DNA of 12,831 nt from DATEVL01 sp035471625 (lineage in GTDB: Bacteria; Chloroflexota; Anaerolineae; Anaerolineales; E44-bin32). The notes beneath the pieces are model-generated. The model ran no database searches and was not told where the DNA came from. It saw nothing but the letters and a program-made list of their open reading frames with translations. Both the position numbers and the translations under genes were made by a program. Positions 5,287-11,989 of this stretch are shown one piece after another (positions within the stretch are counted from its first letter, which is position 1; every line of letters starts with the position of its first letter). The DNA lies in contig DATIPT010000103.1 of assembly GCA_035471625.1 (NCBI GenBank), positions 1-12,831 on the forward strand, in the 5' to 3' direction.

Positions 5287-6885
5287 CTACAGCCCCGGAA
5301 TCTCCCCGCCCTCCCAGACCCACAAATCGAAGAGCGGGTCGAGGTCGCAGGCGCAGGCCTGCTCGGCCGCGGCCTGGAAGTCCTCGCCGGTGGCGAACCC
5401 ATAGCGGAAGTCGGCGTAGTACTCCTGAAGGAACTGGCGGAAGGCGGCCTCCCCGATCTCCCCACGCAACGCGTCGAGGAAAAGGGCGCCCTTATAGTAG
5501 ACGATGACGCCGTATTCGCCCGGGTCGGCGTACGCCCCGACGGCCTTCCCGATCGGCAAGGTCGGATCCGGGGCGGACCGGAGGCCCTGTCGGAAGTGCG
5601 AAAGCAACCCGGTGGCGGCTCCGGGCGGTCCGGCATCCTCGTAGTAGAGAATCTCGGTGTATGTGGCGACGGCCTCATCCAGCCAAGGCTCGAAGAGCTG
5701 GTCGTCGCCAATCAGACCGTAGAACCATTGATGGGCAACCTCGTGGACCGTCGGTTCGATCAGCCACGGCGTTCCCAGTGTCCCGATGTAGACCAAGCCC
5801 GGGTACTCGATCCCGCCAAAGGCGCCCGGCGCATCGACGACGTCCAGCTCGGCGTAGGGGTAGCTCCCGACCCACTTGTTCATCAAGAGAAGTTGCTCGG
5901 CCGCCGCGTCGAGCATCTCTTGCGCCTCCACCTCGTGCTCGGGGAGCGTCCACGCCCGAACCACCACGCCGTCAACCGTCCGCTCCTTCAGCTCGAAGGG
6001 ACCGAGGGCGAAGGCGAAGTCGCGCATCGGCCCCGAAACGTATGCCAGGGTCTGGGTATCGCCGTCTTCGGTCCGGGCCACTTCGACTCCGCTCGCCGCC
6101 AGGGACAGGTCTGCCGGCACTGTCAGCGTCACCCTGTAGAAGGCCGTGTCGGAATTGGTCGTATCGCCGCCGTAGGGCGCGGGCTCAACCTGCCAGTCAC
6201 CCCCGACGCGCCGCGGGATCAGCGGGTAGAACGTCGGGGCGATCAGCACGCCCTCGGTAATCCCGAATCGTCTCGGCTGGGGGCCCCCGATAGGGCCGCT
6301 GGCGTCTACCTGAAACGGTACGGAGATGTCCAAGACCTCCCCGGAACTGGCGGACTCTTCAAGCCGATAGATCTGGACAACCCCGTCCAGACCCGGCTCG
6401 CCCTCGATGACCCTGCCGTTGATCGTCGCCGCTCCCACCCGCATCCGCGAGGCATATTGCCGGTCATTCGGCCACAGCATGAGCGGCACGTCGTCGATCG
6501 TCGCTCCTGTGGGAACGGTGTACTGAATGCGCGCCCGACCCTCGATCTCGGCGTCGTAGGACTCCGGCTCGAACGTCACGGAGGCGTCGATCGTGTAGCG
6601 AGTGGCGTCTGGATAGAGGTCCGCGTCCCTCGCAAAGGCCGGAAGAAGGGCAGCCTCGGCATCTTCTCCTTGGATGGGGAGCGTCGGTTCCAAGGGCCAG
6701 GGCGTCGGCACCGGGGGAGGCGTCTCGGCCAAGTCATCCGCCGGCACCGGCGCCACCGCCGTTGCCGAAGGCGCATCGCGCCCGAGGGACGTCGGAATCG
6801 ACAGTAGTTGACAGCTACACAGAAGCAGTGTCAGGGCGGCGGTGCCGAGGCGTCGGGTCCGCATCGATGGCGGCGATGACATCAT
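5287..6885 (-). CDS. M1-family (gluzincin) metallopeptidase, predicted lipoprotein
   Basis: The 532-residue product starts with a signal sequence (hydrophobic 13-22) and cysteines at 23 and 25; LCSC is a plausible but non-canonical lipobox, so it is probably anchored outside the membrane. A Pro/Thr/Ala-rich spacer (about 38-70) follows. Residues 95-310 match the beta N-terminal domain typical of M1 peptidases. GGIEY at 357-361 stands where M1 enzymes have GxMEN. HEVAHQW (381-387) and E404 give the full HExxH-x18-E zinc site, and Y463/Y464 before KGALFLDAL fit the catalytic tyrosine. It likely trims peptides at the cell surface. It is about two-thirds the length of full aminopeptidase N because the helical C-terminal domain is missing. 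The ATG at 6885 has a weak AAGAGG; 6864 is an alternative. It begins 15 nt after a tRNA gene and may be cotranscribed with it. Confidence 0.9.
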   Translation of the reverse strand: MMSSPPSMRTRRLGTAALTLLLCSCQLLSIPTSLGRDAPSATAVAPVPADDLAETPPPVPTPWPLEPTLPIQGEDAEAALLPAFARDADLYPDATRYTIDASVTFEPESYDAEIEGRARIQYTVPTGATIDDVPLMLWPNDRQYASRMRVGAATINGRVIEGEPGLDGVVQIYRLEESASSGEVLDISVPFQVDASGPIGGPQPRRFGITEGVLIAPTFYPLIPRRVGGDWQVEPAPYGGDTTNSDTAFYRVTLTVPADLSLAASGVEVARTEDGDTQTLAYVSGPMRDFAFALGPFELKERTVDGVVVRAWTLPEHEVEAQEMLDAAAEQLLLMNKWVGSYPYAELDVVDAPGAFGGIEYPGLVYIGTLGTPWLIEPTVHEVAHQWFYGLIGDDQLFEPWLDEAVATYTEILYYEDAGPPGAATGLLSHFRQGLRSAPDPTLPIGKAVGAYADPGEYGVIVYYKGALFLDALRGEIGEAAFRQFLQEYYADFRYGFATGEDFQAAAEQACACDLDPLFDLWVWEGGEIPGL

Positions 6886-6900
6886 TAGGCCTCTTGGAAG

Positions 6901-6974
6901 TGGGCGGAACAGGACTCGAACCTGCGACCCCTTCTGTGTAAGAGAAGTGCTCTAACCAGCTGAGCTATCCGCCC
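6901..6974 (-). tRNA. tRNA-Val, anticodon UAC
   Basis: The minus strand folds as a standard 74-nt tRNA: acceptor GGGCGGA/TCCGCCC (perfect 7 bp), D-arm GCTC...GAGC, anticodon stem CTTCT/AGAAG with loop CTTACAC (anticodon TAC, reads GTA and relatives), and a T-arm GCAGG-TTCGAGT-CCTGT with one G-T pair. The discriminator is A. CCA is not encoded and must be added after transcription. A perfect TATAAT lies 6 nt upstream. Confidence 0.97.
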
Positions 6975-6980
6975 CATCGC

Positions 6981-6986
6981 ATTATA
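6981..6986 (-). promoter_or_regulatory. Consensus -10 box of the tRNA-Val gene
   Basis: A perfect TATAAT on the minus strand ends 6 nt before the first base of the mature tRNA, so transcription should start at or next to the mature 5' end. This leaves almost no 5' leader for RNase P. No clear -35 is seen. It may also serve the downstream peptidase gene. Confidence 0.65.
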
Positions 6987-7018
6987 GCCCGGACGGTGTC
7001 CCGACCTCTGGGCGAGTG

Positions 7019-7027
7019 TGCTATAGT
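7019..7027 (+). promoter_or_regulatory. Extended -10 promoter of the methyltransferase operon
   Basis: TGC-TATAGT fits an extended -10 box, 36 nt before the ATG at 7064. It falls inside the longer in-frame ORF that would start at GTG 7016, which argues for the downstream start. It is divergent from the tRNA promoter 32 nt away. Confidence 0.5.
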
Positions 7028-7063
7028 CGCCCGACTCTTGCCCTGACCCGAACTCATACCCTG

Positions 7064-7726
7064 ATGATCCCGGTCCTCCTCCTGATGGCCCTCGGGCTGG
7101 TCGTGCTGTTGATCTGGGAGTTCTACATCTGTGAGGGCGCCCATCTCGGACCCGGGGTCGTTATCCGCTTGTACGATCTGGCCGCCGGGCGGTACGACCG
7201 GATCAAGCAATTCGACGCGGAGTGGGAAGCCCGCTTTGTCGGCGAACCCATCGCCAGCGCCGTCGGACAACTATACGGGGCGCTCATCCTTGACGTCGGC
7301 GCCGGCACGGGCCGGGTGGCGCGGGCCTTTCTGCCCCAGGCGCCGGCCGACGCTCGCCTCGTGTGCCTCGAGCCGTCCCGACCGATGCTGGAAATCGGGC
7401 GCCAGGAGGGCCCCGGCGCCCTCTGGGCGCGCGGCCGTGCCGTTCCGCTCCCCTTCCGCTCCGGCGCCTTCGACATCGTCGTGTGCCTCGAGTTGCTCGA
7501 GTTCACGCCGCAGCCCCGGCGCACGATTGAGGAACTCGTCCGGGTCCTCAGGCCCGGAGGCAGTCTGCTGATCACCAATCGCGTCGGACGGGAGGCGCGC
7601 CTGATCTTCGGGCGGACGTTCCCGCGCGAGTCGTTCCCGTCGGTGCTGCGGGCAGCGGGCTTGCAGGACGTCATCCTGTATCCGTGGCAAGTAGAGTACG
7701 ATTTGGCCTGGGCTTGGAAACCTTGA
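7064..7726 (+). CDS. Membrane-anchored class I SAM-dependent methyltransferase
   Basis: The 220-residue product opens with an N-terminal helix (MIPVLLLMALGLVVLLIWEF, 1-20) that should tether it to the membrane. A MenG/UbiE-like entry segment (RLYDLAAGRYDRIKQF, 35-50) follows, then the Rossmann methyltransferase core: motif I LDVGAGTGRVA 76-86, acidic E103 for the ribose, PFRSGAFDIVVCLELLEF 130-147, and VLRPGGSLLITNR 161-173. A hydrophobic substrate such as a lipid or quinone is plausible but unproven. ATG 7064 is preferred over GTG 7016 because a promoter lies between them; it has no Shine-Dalgarno site. The next gene begins 2 nt after this stop, so the two are almost certainly cotranscribed and translationally coupled. 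Confidence 0.85.
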   Translation: MIPVLLLMALGLVVLLIWEFYICEGAHLGPGVVIRLYDLAAGRYDRIKQFDAEWEARFVGEPIASAVGQLYGALILDVGAGTGRVARAFLPQAPADARLVCLEPSRPMLEIGRQEGPGALWARGRAVPLPFRSGAFDIVVCLELLEFTPQPRRTIEELVRVLRPGGSLLITNRVGREARLIFGRTFPRESFPSVLRAAGLQDVILYPWQVEYDLAWAWKP

Positions 7727-7728
7727 CG

Positions 7729-8505
7729 ATGCGCATCGTCCGCTTCCGCCAGACACGCGACGAACCGCCCCGCTGGGGCTGGGTCCGTGACGATCGAGTC
7801 GGAAACCTCGAGGGATCACCCTTCTCTCTCTTCAAGCGCGAGAACCCGACCCTGCCGCTGTCGCGTCTGGAGCTCTTGGCACCGGTCGAGCCGGGGAAAA
7901 TCATCTGCATCGGCCGCAATTATGTCGCCCACGCTGAAGAGCATGACGCCGAGGTTCCCGAACTTCCGCTGATGTTCCTCAAACCGCCTAGTTCCGTCAT
8001 CGGCACCCGCCAAGCGATCCTGCTCCCCCCCCAATCCAACCAGGTCGAGCATGAGGCCGAGTTGGCCGTCGTCATCGGCCGGGGCGGGCGCTGGATCCCC
8101 GTGGAGGACGCCGACCAGCACATCCTCGGATACACTGCGGCGAACGATGTCACGGCGCGCGACCTGCAGCGCGCCGACGGCCAGTGGACTCGCGCCAAGG
8201 GCTTCGACACGTTCCTCCCGCTCGGCCCTTGGATCGAGACGGAGTTCGCCGCCGCCGATGCCCTCATCACATGCACGGTGAATGGTCACATGCGGCAGAT
8301 GGCCTCCACCCGCGATATGGTCTTCCCGGTCCGGCGGTTGGTGGCCTACATCTCGTCGGTGATGACCTTGTCGCCTGGCGATGTCATCCTGACGGGGACC
8401 CCGTCAGGGGTCGGGGTCCTGCACGACGGAGACGAAGTCGAGATCGAAATCGAGCACTTGGGGCGGCTGGTCAATCCGGTCCGGACCGATCGGCGCACCG
8501 CCTGA
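7729..8505 (+). CDS. Fumarylacetoacetate hydrolase (FAH) family protein
   Basis: The 258-residue product is a typical single-domain FAH member (FAHD1 / hydroxyhepta-dienedioate isomerase group). These Mg-dependent enzymes cleave or isomerise acylpyruvates or decarboxylate oxaloacetate. Visible signatures are CIGRNYVAHAEE (60-71), the metal ligands E109 and E111 in VEHEAELAVVIG with D140 in AANDVTARDLQ, K157 in AKGFDTFLPLGPW, and GTPSGVG (223-229). The substrate cannot be told from sequence. ATG 7729 was chosen: it is 2 nt after the methyltransferase stop, while the earlier start at 7684 would overlap that gene by 43 nt. There is no separate ribosome site, consistent with translational coupling. 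Confidence 0.92.
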   Translation: MRIVRFRQTRDEPPRWGWVRDDRVGNLEGSPFSLFKRENPTLPLSRLELLAPVEPGKIICIGRNYVAHAEEHDAEVPELPLMFLKPPSSVIGTRQAILLPPQSNQVEHEAELAVVIGRGGRWIPVEDADQHILGYTAANDVTARDLQRADGQWTRAKGFDTFLPLGPWIETEFAAADALITCTVNGHMRQMASTRDMVFPVRRLVAYISSVMTLSPGDVILTGTPSGVGVLHDGDEVEIEIEHLGRLVNPVRTDRRTA

Positions 8506-8527
8506 ATCCCGCTCAACGGAGGCCTGC

Positions 8528-9082
8528 ATGGGGCTCAAGCCCGACCACTGGATCACCCGCATGGCGCGCGAGAAGCGCATGATCGAGCCGTTCGAGGAGT
8601 CCCAGGTGCGAAACGGGGTGATTTCCTACGGGGTGTCGTCCTACGGCTACGACATCCGGGTGGCGGACGAGTTCAAGATCTTCACCAATGTGTTCTCGGC
8701 CGTCGTCGACCCGAAGAAGTTCGATTCGGCCTCGATGGTCGACTTCAAGGGGCCGGTGTGCATCATTCCGCCGAACTCGTTCGCTCTGGCCCGCACCGTC
8801 GAGTACTTCCGCATCCCGCGCTCCGTCCTTACCGTTTGTGTCGGGAAGTCAACCTACGCCCGTTGCGGGATCATCGTCAACGTCACCCCCTTCGAGCCGG
8901 AATGGGAGGGCTACGTCACCCTGGAGATCTCCAACACGACGCCTCTCCCGGCGCGGATCTACGCCAACGAAGGGATCGCTCAGGTCTTGTTCTTCGAAGC
9001 AGATGAGGAGTGCCAGATCTCGTACGCCGACAAGAAGGGCAAGTACCAAAAGCAGGAGCGGATCGAACTCCCGAAGATGTGA
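8528..9082 (+). CDS. dcd: dCTP deaminase
   Basis: The 184-residue protein has the length and full motif set of dCTP deaminase, which converts dCTP to dUTP (the dTTP supply route) as a trimer in the cytoplasm. Visible are SYGVSSYGYDIRVADEFKIF (33-52), FKGPVCIIPPNSFALARTVE (73-92), GKSTYARCGI with S108 and R112, the catalytic E133 in YVTLEISN, and IYANEGIAQVLFFE (144-157). Whether it also hydrolyses dUTP cannot be decided by eye. ATG 8528 has GGAGG 6 nt upstream and lies 22 nt after the FAH gene, so it is the last gene of the operon starting at 7064. It converges with the gene ending at 9117. Confidence 0.96.
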   Translation: MGLKPDHWITRMAREKRMIEPFEESQVRNGVISYGVSSYGYDIRVADEFKIFTNVFSAVVDPKKFDSASMVDFKGPVCIIPPNSFALARTVEYFRIPRSVLTVCVGKSTYARCGIIVNVTPFEPEWEGYVTLEISNTTPLPARIYANEGIAQVLFFEADEECQISYADKKGKYQKQERIELPKM

Positions 9083-9083
9083 G

Positions 9084-9127
9084 CCGTCGGTCGGCTGGCC
9101 GCCAGCGGGCGGGCGGCTACCCGACGG
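9084..9127. terminator. Possible bidirectional terminator between dcd and the EEP gene
   Basis: CCGTCGG and CCGACGG pair across 30 nt, with an inner GCTGG/CCAGC hairpin at 9094-9106. It lies directly after the dcd stop and overlaps the last codons of the convergent gene. No T-tract exists on either strand. Confidence 0.35.
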
Positions 9128-10097
9128 TGACCGGCACCGGCCGCAGCCGGGCCATCACAGCATGATGATCCGAGTGCGGCTCGCCCAAGCCGCCGAGCAG
9201 ACGCGACTCGATCACCCGCCATGTCGGCTCGCCAAGACGAAGGAACAGGTAGTCCAGGCGCACCTTGCGGAGAGGCCTTCCCCACGGCCAGCGCAAGATA
9301 TGCGTGGCCCCGTCGGCCTCCGGGTTGAGCAACCGAAAGACGTCGAGCCACGACTGTCGGGCCCGGATCATCTGCGGTGCCGTCTCATGCGCATTGAAAT
9401 CGCCGCCGACGACCGCCGTCGCCCGGCCGGCGACGTCGCCCACCCAATCTTGCAGGTCACGAACTTGCCGGGCGTTGCGGCGAGGCCGCATGCTCAGATG
9501 CGCGGAAAACACCCACAACGGCCCGGCGCCGGTCTGCAGCTCAGCCCCCAAGGCCAGCCGATGGGCCATCGAGCCCGAACCGGTCAGCGGGCGCGTCTGG
9601 ACGCTGCGCAGCGGAAGACAACTGAAGACGCCCAAGCCCTCTTCAAACCCGATCGATGCGCGATGCCCGTTGGCCCGGGTGTAGAAGTAGTCCATGCCCA
9701 ATCGTTCGGCGAGATAACGATCAACCCACAGGCTTTGCGTGCGAGATACTTCCTGAAGCAAGACGACATTCGCCCGCTCGGCTTCGATCCTCTGCGCCAG
9801 GACCTCGAGGCGGCGATGCATTTGCCGGTGCAGGGGCCAGTCGTGACCGAGGTTGGCGCTCAAGACGATGACGTCTTCCGCCTCGGCGCAGCGCCGGCCC
9901 GCCGGGTGATGTTCGGAGGCGGTCAACGCGCCGGGGGCGCGTGAGACTCCCAGCAGAGCACGCGCGGCACGATGCAAGGGCTTGAGCCACCGGGCAGATA
10001 GAACCGTCGTGCTGATGCGCCGCAGGACGCGCACAAAGGGGGCGCCCCCGTGCGGGGGCGCCTCGCTCGAATGGCCTGAGGCGGAACGTGCGTGCAA
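9117..10097 (-). CDS. Endonuclease/exonuclease/phosphatase (EEP) family protein
   Basis: The 326-residue product carries the complete EEP active site: N82 in LSANLGHD, E116 in LLQEV, H200 in FSAHLS, D233/N235 in GGDFNAHE, D282 in RLDYLF, and the S309-D310-H311 end motif. Such Mg-dependent enzymes cut phosphodiester bonds in DNA/RNA or phospholipid headgroups; substrate unknown. Residues 1-75 form a basic, low-complexity extension before the fold, with no clear signal peptide. The likely start is TTG at 10097: GGAGG lies 7 nt upstream and a good promoter about 40 nt upstream. GTG 10034 (residue 22) is the alternative; a strong hairpin (10041-10062) would then sit just before it. It lies 75 nt downstream of the phosphatidyltransferase on the same strand. 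Confidence 0.85.
   Translation of the reverse strand: MHARSASGHSSEAPPHGGAPFVRVLRRISTTVLSARWLKPLHRAARALLGVSRAPGALTASEHHPAGRRCAEAEDVIVLSANLGHDWPLHRQMHRRLEVLAQRIEAERANVVLLQEVSRTQSLWVDRYLAERLGMDYFYTRANGHRASIGFEEGLGVFSCLPLRSVQTRPLTGSGSMAHRLALGAELQTGAGPLWVFSAHLSMRPRRNARQVRDLQDWVGDVAGRATAVVGGDFNAHETAPQMIRARQSWLDVFRLLNPEADGATHILRWPWGRPLRKVRLDYLFLRLGEPTWRVIESRLLGGLGEPHSDHHAVMARLRPVPVTVG
10041..10062 (-). repeat. Perfect hairpin inside the start of the EEP gene
   Basis: GGCGCCCCC and GGGGGCGCC form a perfect 9-bp stem with a 4-nt loop over codons 12-19. On the minus strand it is followed by CCCTTT, which makes it look like a weak attenuator. It lies between the TTG start and the in-frame GTG at 10034. 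Confidence 0.55.
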
Positions 10098-10136
10098 GCG
10101 GCAACCTCCACGCTCGGTTGTCCCGAGCTGAAGCCG

Positions 10137-10145
10137 CTTATATCA
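10137..10145 (-). promoter_or_regulatory. Extended -10 promoter of the EEP gene
   Basis: TGA-TATAAG on the minus strand matches an extended -10 box (five of six plus TGn). Expected transcription start is near 10130, about 33 nt before the TTG codon. TCGACA lies 19 nt upstream as a possible -35. A dyad ACAGG-n6-CCTGT (10145-10160) fills the spacer and could bind a regulator. Confidence 0.55.
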
Positions 10146-10172
10146 CAGGTCTGTGCCTGTTTGTCGAGTACC

Positions 10173-10706
10173 TCAGTCCTGACGCAGGGCGCGGCGCATC
10201 CCGTCCACGAAGCCGGGGACGACCTCGTCCGGGAAGCGCGGCCAGGTCACCACGACCACCGCCACGATCCAGGCGACCAACCAGATGCCCACGGTGGGTG
10301 CATCGCGCAAGGCAACCGTCAGGAACCAGAGGTAGATCGGAGCCTGGAAGAGCATCGCCGGTTCGCGCCGCCAACCCCACCGCTGGAAGATCACCGCCCA
10401 GAGCAGGAGGTAGACCATCGCGTACACCAGCGCCAGATACCCGGAACCGACCAGGTATGCCAGGACGCCAAGGGAGACGAGCGCGTCCGCCTCCAGATCA
10501 TGACTCCCGATCCAGGTCTGTTCCGAGATACCGCTGCGGCGCGCCAGGGCACCGTCGAACAGATCAGTGCACCAACAAGCCAGCAGCACCAGGGCGGCGA
10601 CCGGAAGGAGCTCTTCCCCTCTGGGCCAGCTCAGGCCCGCCAGAACCAGCGCCAGCAGCGCCCGCCCCGCGGTGAGCGCATCGGCCAGTCGTTTCGCCAG
10701 TAGCAT
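10173..10706 (-). CDS. CDP-alcohol phosphatidyltransferase family membrane enzyme
   Basis: The 177-residue product is very hydrophobic, with about five or six helices (for example 14-26, 32-46, 77-106, 121-131, 137-154). The CDP-alcohol phosphatidyltransferase signature is seen at 48-74: D48-x2-D51-G52-x2-A55-R56 ... G67 ... D70-x3-D74, the residues that bind Mg and CDP-diacylglycerol. These enzymes swap CMP for an alcohol (glycerol-P, inositol-P and similar) to build phospholipid headgroups; the acceptor is not predictable. The Gly-to-Asp spacing is GxxD, one residue shorter than the textbook GxxxD. The ATG at 10706 has GGGAGG 6 nt upstream. It may be cotranscribed with the EEP gene that follows, though that gene has its own promoter. 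Confidence 0.85.
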   Translation of the reverse strand: MLLAKRLADALTAGRALLALVLAGLSWPRGEELLPVAALVLLACWCTDLFDGALARRSGISEQTWIGSHDLEADALVSLGVLAYLVGSGYLALVYAMVYLLLWAVIFQRWGWRREPAMLFQAPIYLWFLTVALRDAPTVGIWLVAWIVAVVVVTWPRFPDEVVPGFVDGMRRALRQD

Positions 10707-10759
10707 GAGAACCTCCCGAGATTCCCTTTTCCATCTTGGCTGGAGGTTTCTCTGCTTCT

Positions 10760-10765
10760 ATTCTA
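10760..10765 (-). promoter_or_regulatory. Candidate -10 box of the phosphatidyltransferase gene
   Basis: TAGAAT on the minus strand, inside TATAGAAT, 53 nt before the ATG. Transcription would start near 10753. No clear -35. Confidence 0.4.
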
Positions 10766-10799
10766 TAGCCGGATCTTCGCCCGGCAGGCACGGTTCCGG

Positions 10800-10840
10800 C
10801 GTGATGAGGGTCACAATCGCGGTGTGACCGGCGCCTCACA
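10800..10840. promoter_or_regulatory. Cluster of CRP-like TGTGA/TCACA half-sites
   Basis: Two boxes lie in the divergent intergenic region. CGTGA-n6-TCACA is at 10800-10815, one mismatch from the CRP/FNR-type TGTGA-n6-TCACA. TGTGA-n8-TCACA is at 10823-10840. The inner half-sites also form a perfect dyad, GGTCACA-n7-TGTGACC (10809-10829). The second box is centred about 64 nt before the expected start of the receiver-DUF309 transcript, a usual activator distance. Confidence 0.5.
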
Positions 10841-10880
10841 GGACATTCCGCAGGACATCGAGCCCGGTTGCCGGCCCCCA

Positions 10881-10889
10881 TGATATGCT
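10881..10889 (+). promoter_or_regulatory. Extended -10 promoter of the receiver-DUF309 gene
   Basis: TGA-TATGCT fits an extended -10 box and ends 10 nt before the ATG at 10900, giving a leader of only a few bases. It overlaps the alternative ATG at 10885, which argues against that start. Confidence 0.5.
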
Positions 10890-10899
10890 AGCCGACCGC

Positions 10900-11748
10900 A
10901 TGACCTCCCCTGAAGCCAGCCGGCAGAGGATCTTGGCCCTGACGAGCGACGTCTTCATCATCCCGCGCCTGGAAGATGTCGCCCGCCGGCTTGGTTTTCA
11001 GCTGGAGACCGCCGGAGCCGATCTCCTGGATACACCCAAGGAGCTTGCGGACCGAAGAATCCCGCTCACCGAACCCCTCGAAGGGCGCGGGGCCGAGTTC
11101 GTGCAGAGTATCGCCGCAGATCCACCGGTGTTGATCGTCGTTGATCTGACATCCGATCCGGCCTCATGGAAGCCCTGGATCCAGATGCTTAAGACATCCT
11201 CCGCCACCCGCCGTGTGCCCGTCGTCGCCTTCGGACCCCACGTCGAGTCGGAGCCCCTCGATGAGGCCCGCCGCCTGGGCGCCGATCGGGTTGTCACGCG
11301 GGGCCAGTTTCACCGGGAAATGGTCGAGATCCTTCACTCGGAGGCACGGCCTCCCGACCTCGGCGCGATTCGAGAGGGTTGCGGCCGAGCGATGTCGGCT
11401 GAGGCGCGCAGAGGATGGCAGGCGCTTTCTGCCGGGGCCTACTTCGAGGCCCACGAGCATCTGGAGCGCGCGGTGCTGGACGAGCCCGGTCCGGACGGCG
11501 GCGTCTATCGCTGCCTGCTTCACTTGGCCGTCGCCCATCTGCACACCGAGCGCGGCAATTGGCGCGGTGCACAGAAGATGCTCCTGCGCATGCAGCCGTG
11601 GCTCGCCTCTTTGCCGGATTCCTGTCGGGGGCTCGACGTCGTGGAGATCCGCCAGGCGATGGCGGTCCTGCAGCGCCAACTCGATCGATGGCACGAAAGC
11701 GGCAAGCCCCCGTCGCCCCGGCCCCCGCCCCATATCCCCGCGAAGTAG
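10900..11748 (+). CDS. Degenerate receiver-like domain fused to DUF309
   Basis: The 282-residue product has two parts. Residues about 8-148 look like a CheY-type receiver fold: a possible phospho-acceptor D82 in LIVVDLTSD, then PVVAFGPHV (107-115) and ADRVVTRGQF (128-137). The usual Thr/Ser after beta-4 is replaced by F-G and the conserved Lys after beta-5 by Arg (R134), so normal phospho-signalling is doubtful. Residues about 170-265 match DUF309: YFEAHEHLE (181-189), LLHLAVAHLH (206-215), GNWRGA (219-224), a helical domain of unknown function. A Pro-rich tail ends the protein. ATG 10900 is chosen over 10885 because the latter lies inside the -10 box; neither has a ribosome site. Function unknown; the architecture suggests a sensing or scaffold role. 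Confidence 0.78.
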   Translation: MTSPEASRQRILALTSDVFIIPRLEDVARRLGFQLETAGADLLDTPKELADRRIPLTEPLEGRGAEFVQSIAADPPVLIVVDLTSDPASWKPWIQMLKTSSATRRVPVVAFGPHVESEPLDEARRLGADRVVTRGQFHREMVEILHSEARPPDLGAIREGCGRAMSAEARRGWQALSAGAYFEAHEHLERAVLDEPGPDGGVYRCLLHLAVAHLHTERGNWRGAQKMLLRMQPWLASLPDSCRGLDVVEIRQAMAVLQRQLDRWHESGKPPSPRPPPHIPAK

Positions 11749-11989
11749 CCAGAGCCAGCGTCATCCTCCGAGGGAGACCCGAGGGATGGGCGGACTCCCG
11801 CTTGCTGGTCGCAAGGGAATCACCCGCCAGGCACCGATGCAGCGCGCCGGCCCTCACGTTGGAGCAACGCGCGGTCGGAAGCTCCTGGCGAAGACGGTCG
11901 TTGAGGTGGACGCGCCGGTCGGTGGTGGAGCCCAGATTCGAGGGAGCCGCAGGGCCCGGGCTCCAAGTGCGTGCCGGTAGAATCGTCCT
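11749..11989. other. Intergenic stretch with no recognised gene
   Basis: These 241 bases hold no convincing ORF and no RNA family I can recognise. GGAGCCC and GGGCTCC (11927-11933 and 11958-11964) form an inverted repeat with a 24-nt spacer just before the promoter of the next gene. It could be an upstream terminator or an operator. Confidence 0.4.
11978..11983 (+). promoter_or_regulatory. Candidate -10 box of the M48 protease gene
   Basis: TAGAAT ends 6 nt before the ATG at 11990, so the transcript would start at or next to the start codon. There is no TGn extension and no evident -35. Confidence 0.45.

Noticed and set aside
5596..6807. 403-residue plus-strand open frame antisense to the M1 peptidase
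   Set aside because: The minus strand carries the complete M1 zinc site; the plus frame is Arg/Gly-rich with no motif.
7016..7063. GTG start for the methyltransferase adding 16 residues
   Set aside because: The extended -10 box lies inside this extension and the added residues are polar ahead of the membrane anchor.
8688..9944. 418-residue plus-strand frame overlapping dcd and the EEP gene
   Set aside because: It crosses two real genes in other frames and is a low-complexity Arg/Ser/Pro translation at its start.
11786..11980. Possible 64-residue protein in the gap before the M48 gene
   Set aside because: Composition is Arg/Gly/Ala-rich without hydrophobic or motif structure, and its GAGGG is too close to the ATG; likely chance.
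11749..11989. Structured RNA (RNase P, SRP, tmRNA or 6S-like)
   Set aside because: I searched by eye for the conserved cores of these RNAs and found none; only a simple inverted repeat is visible.
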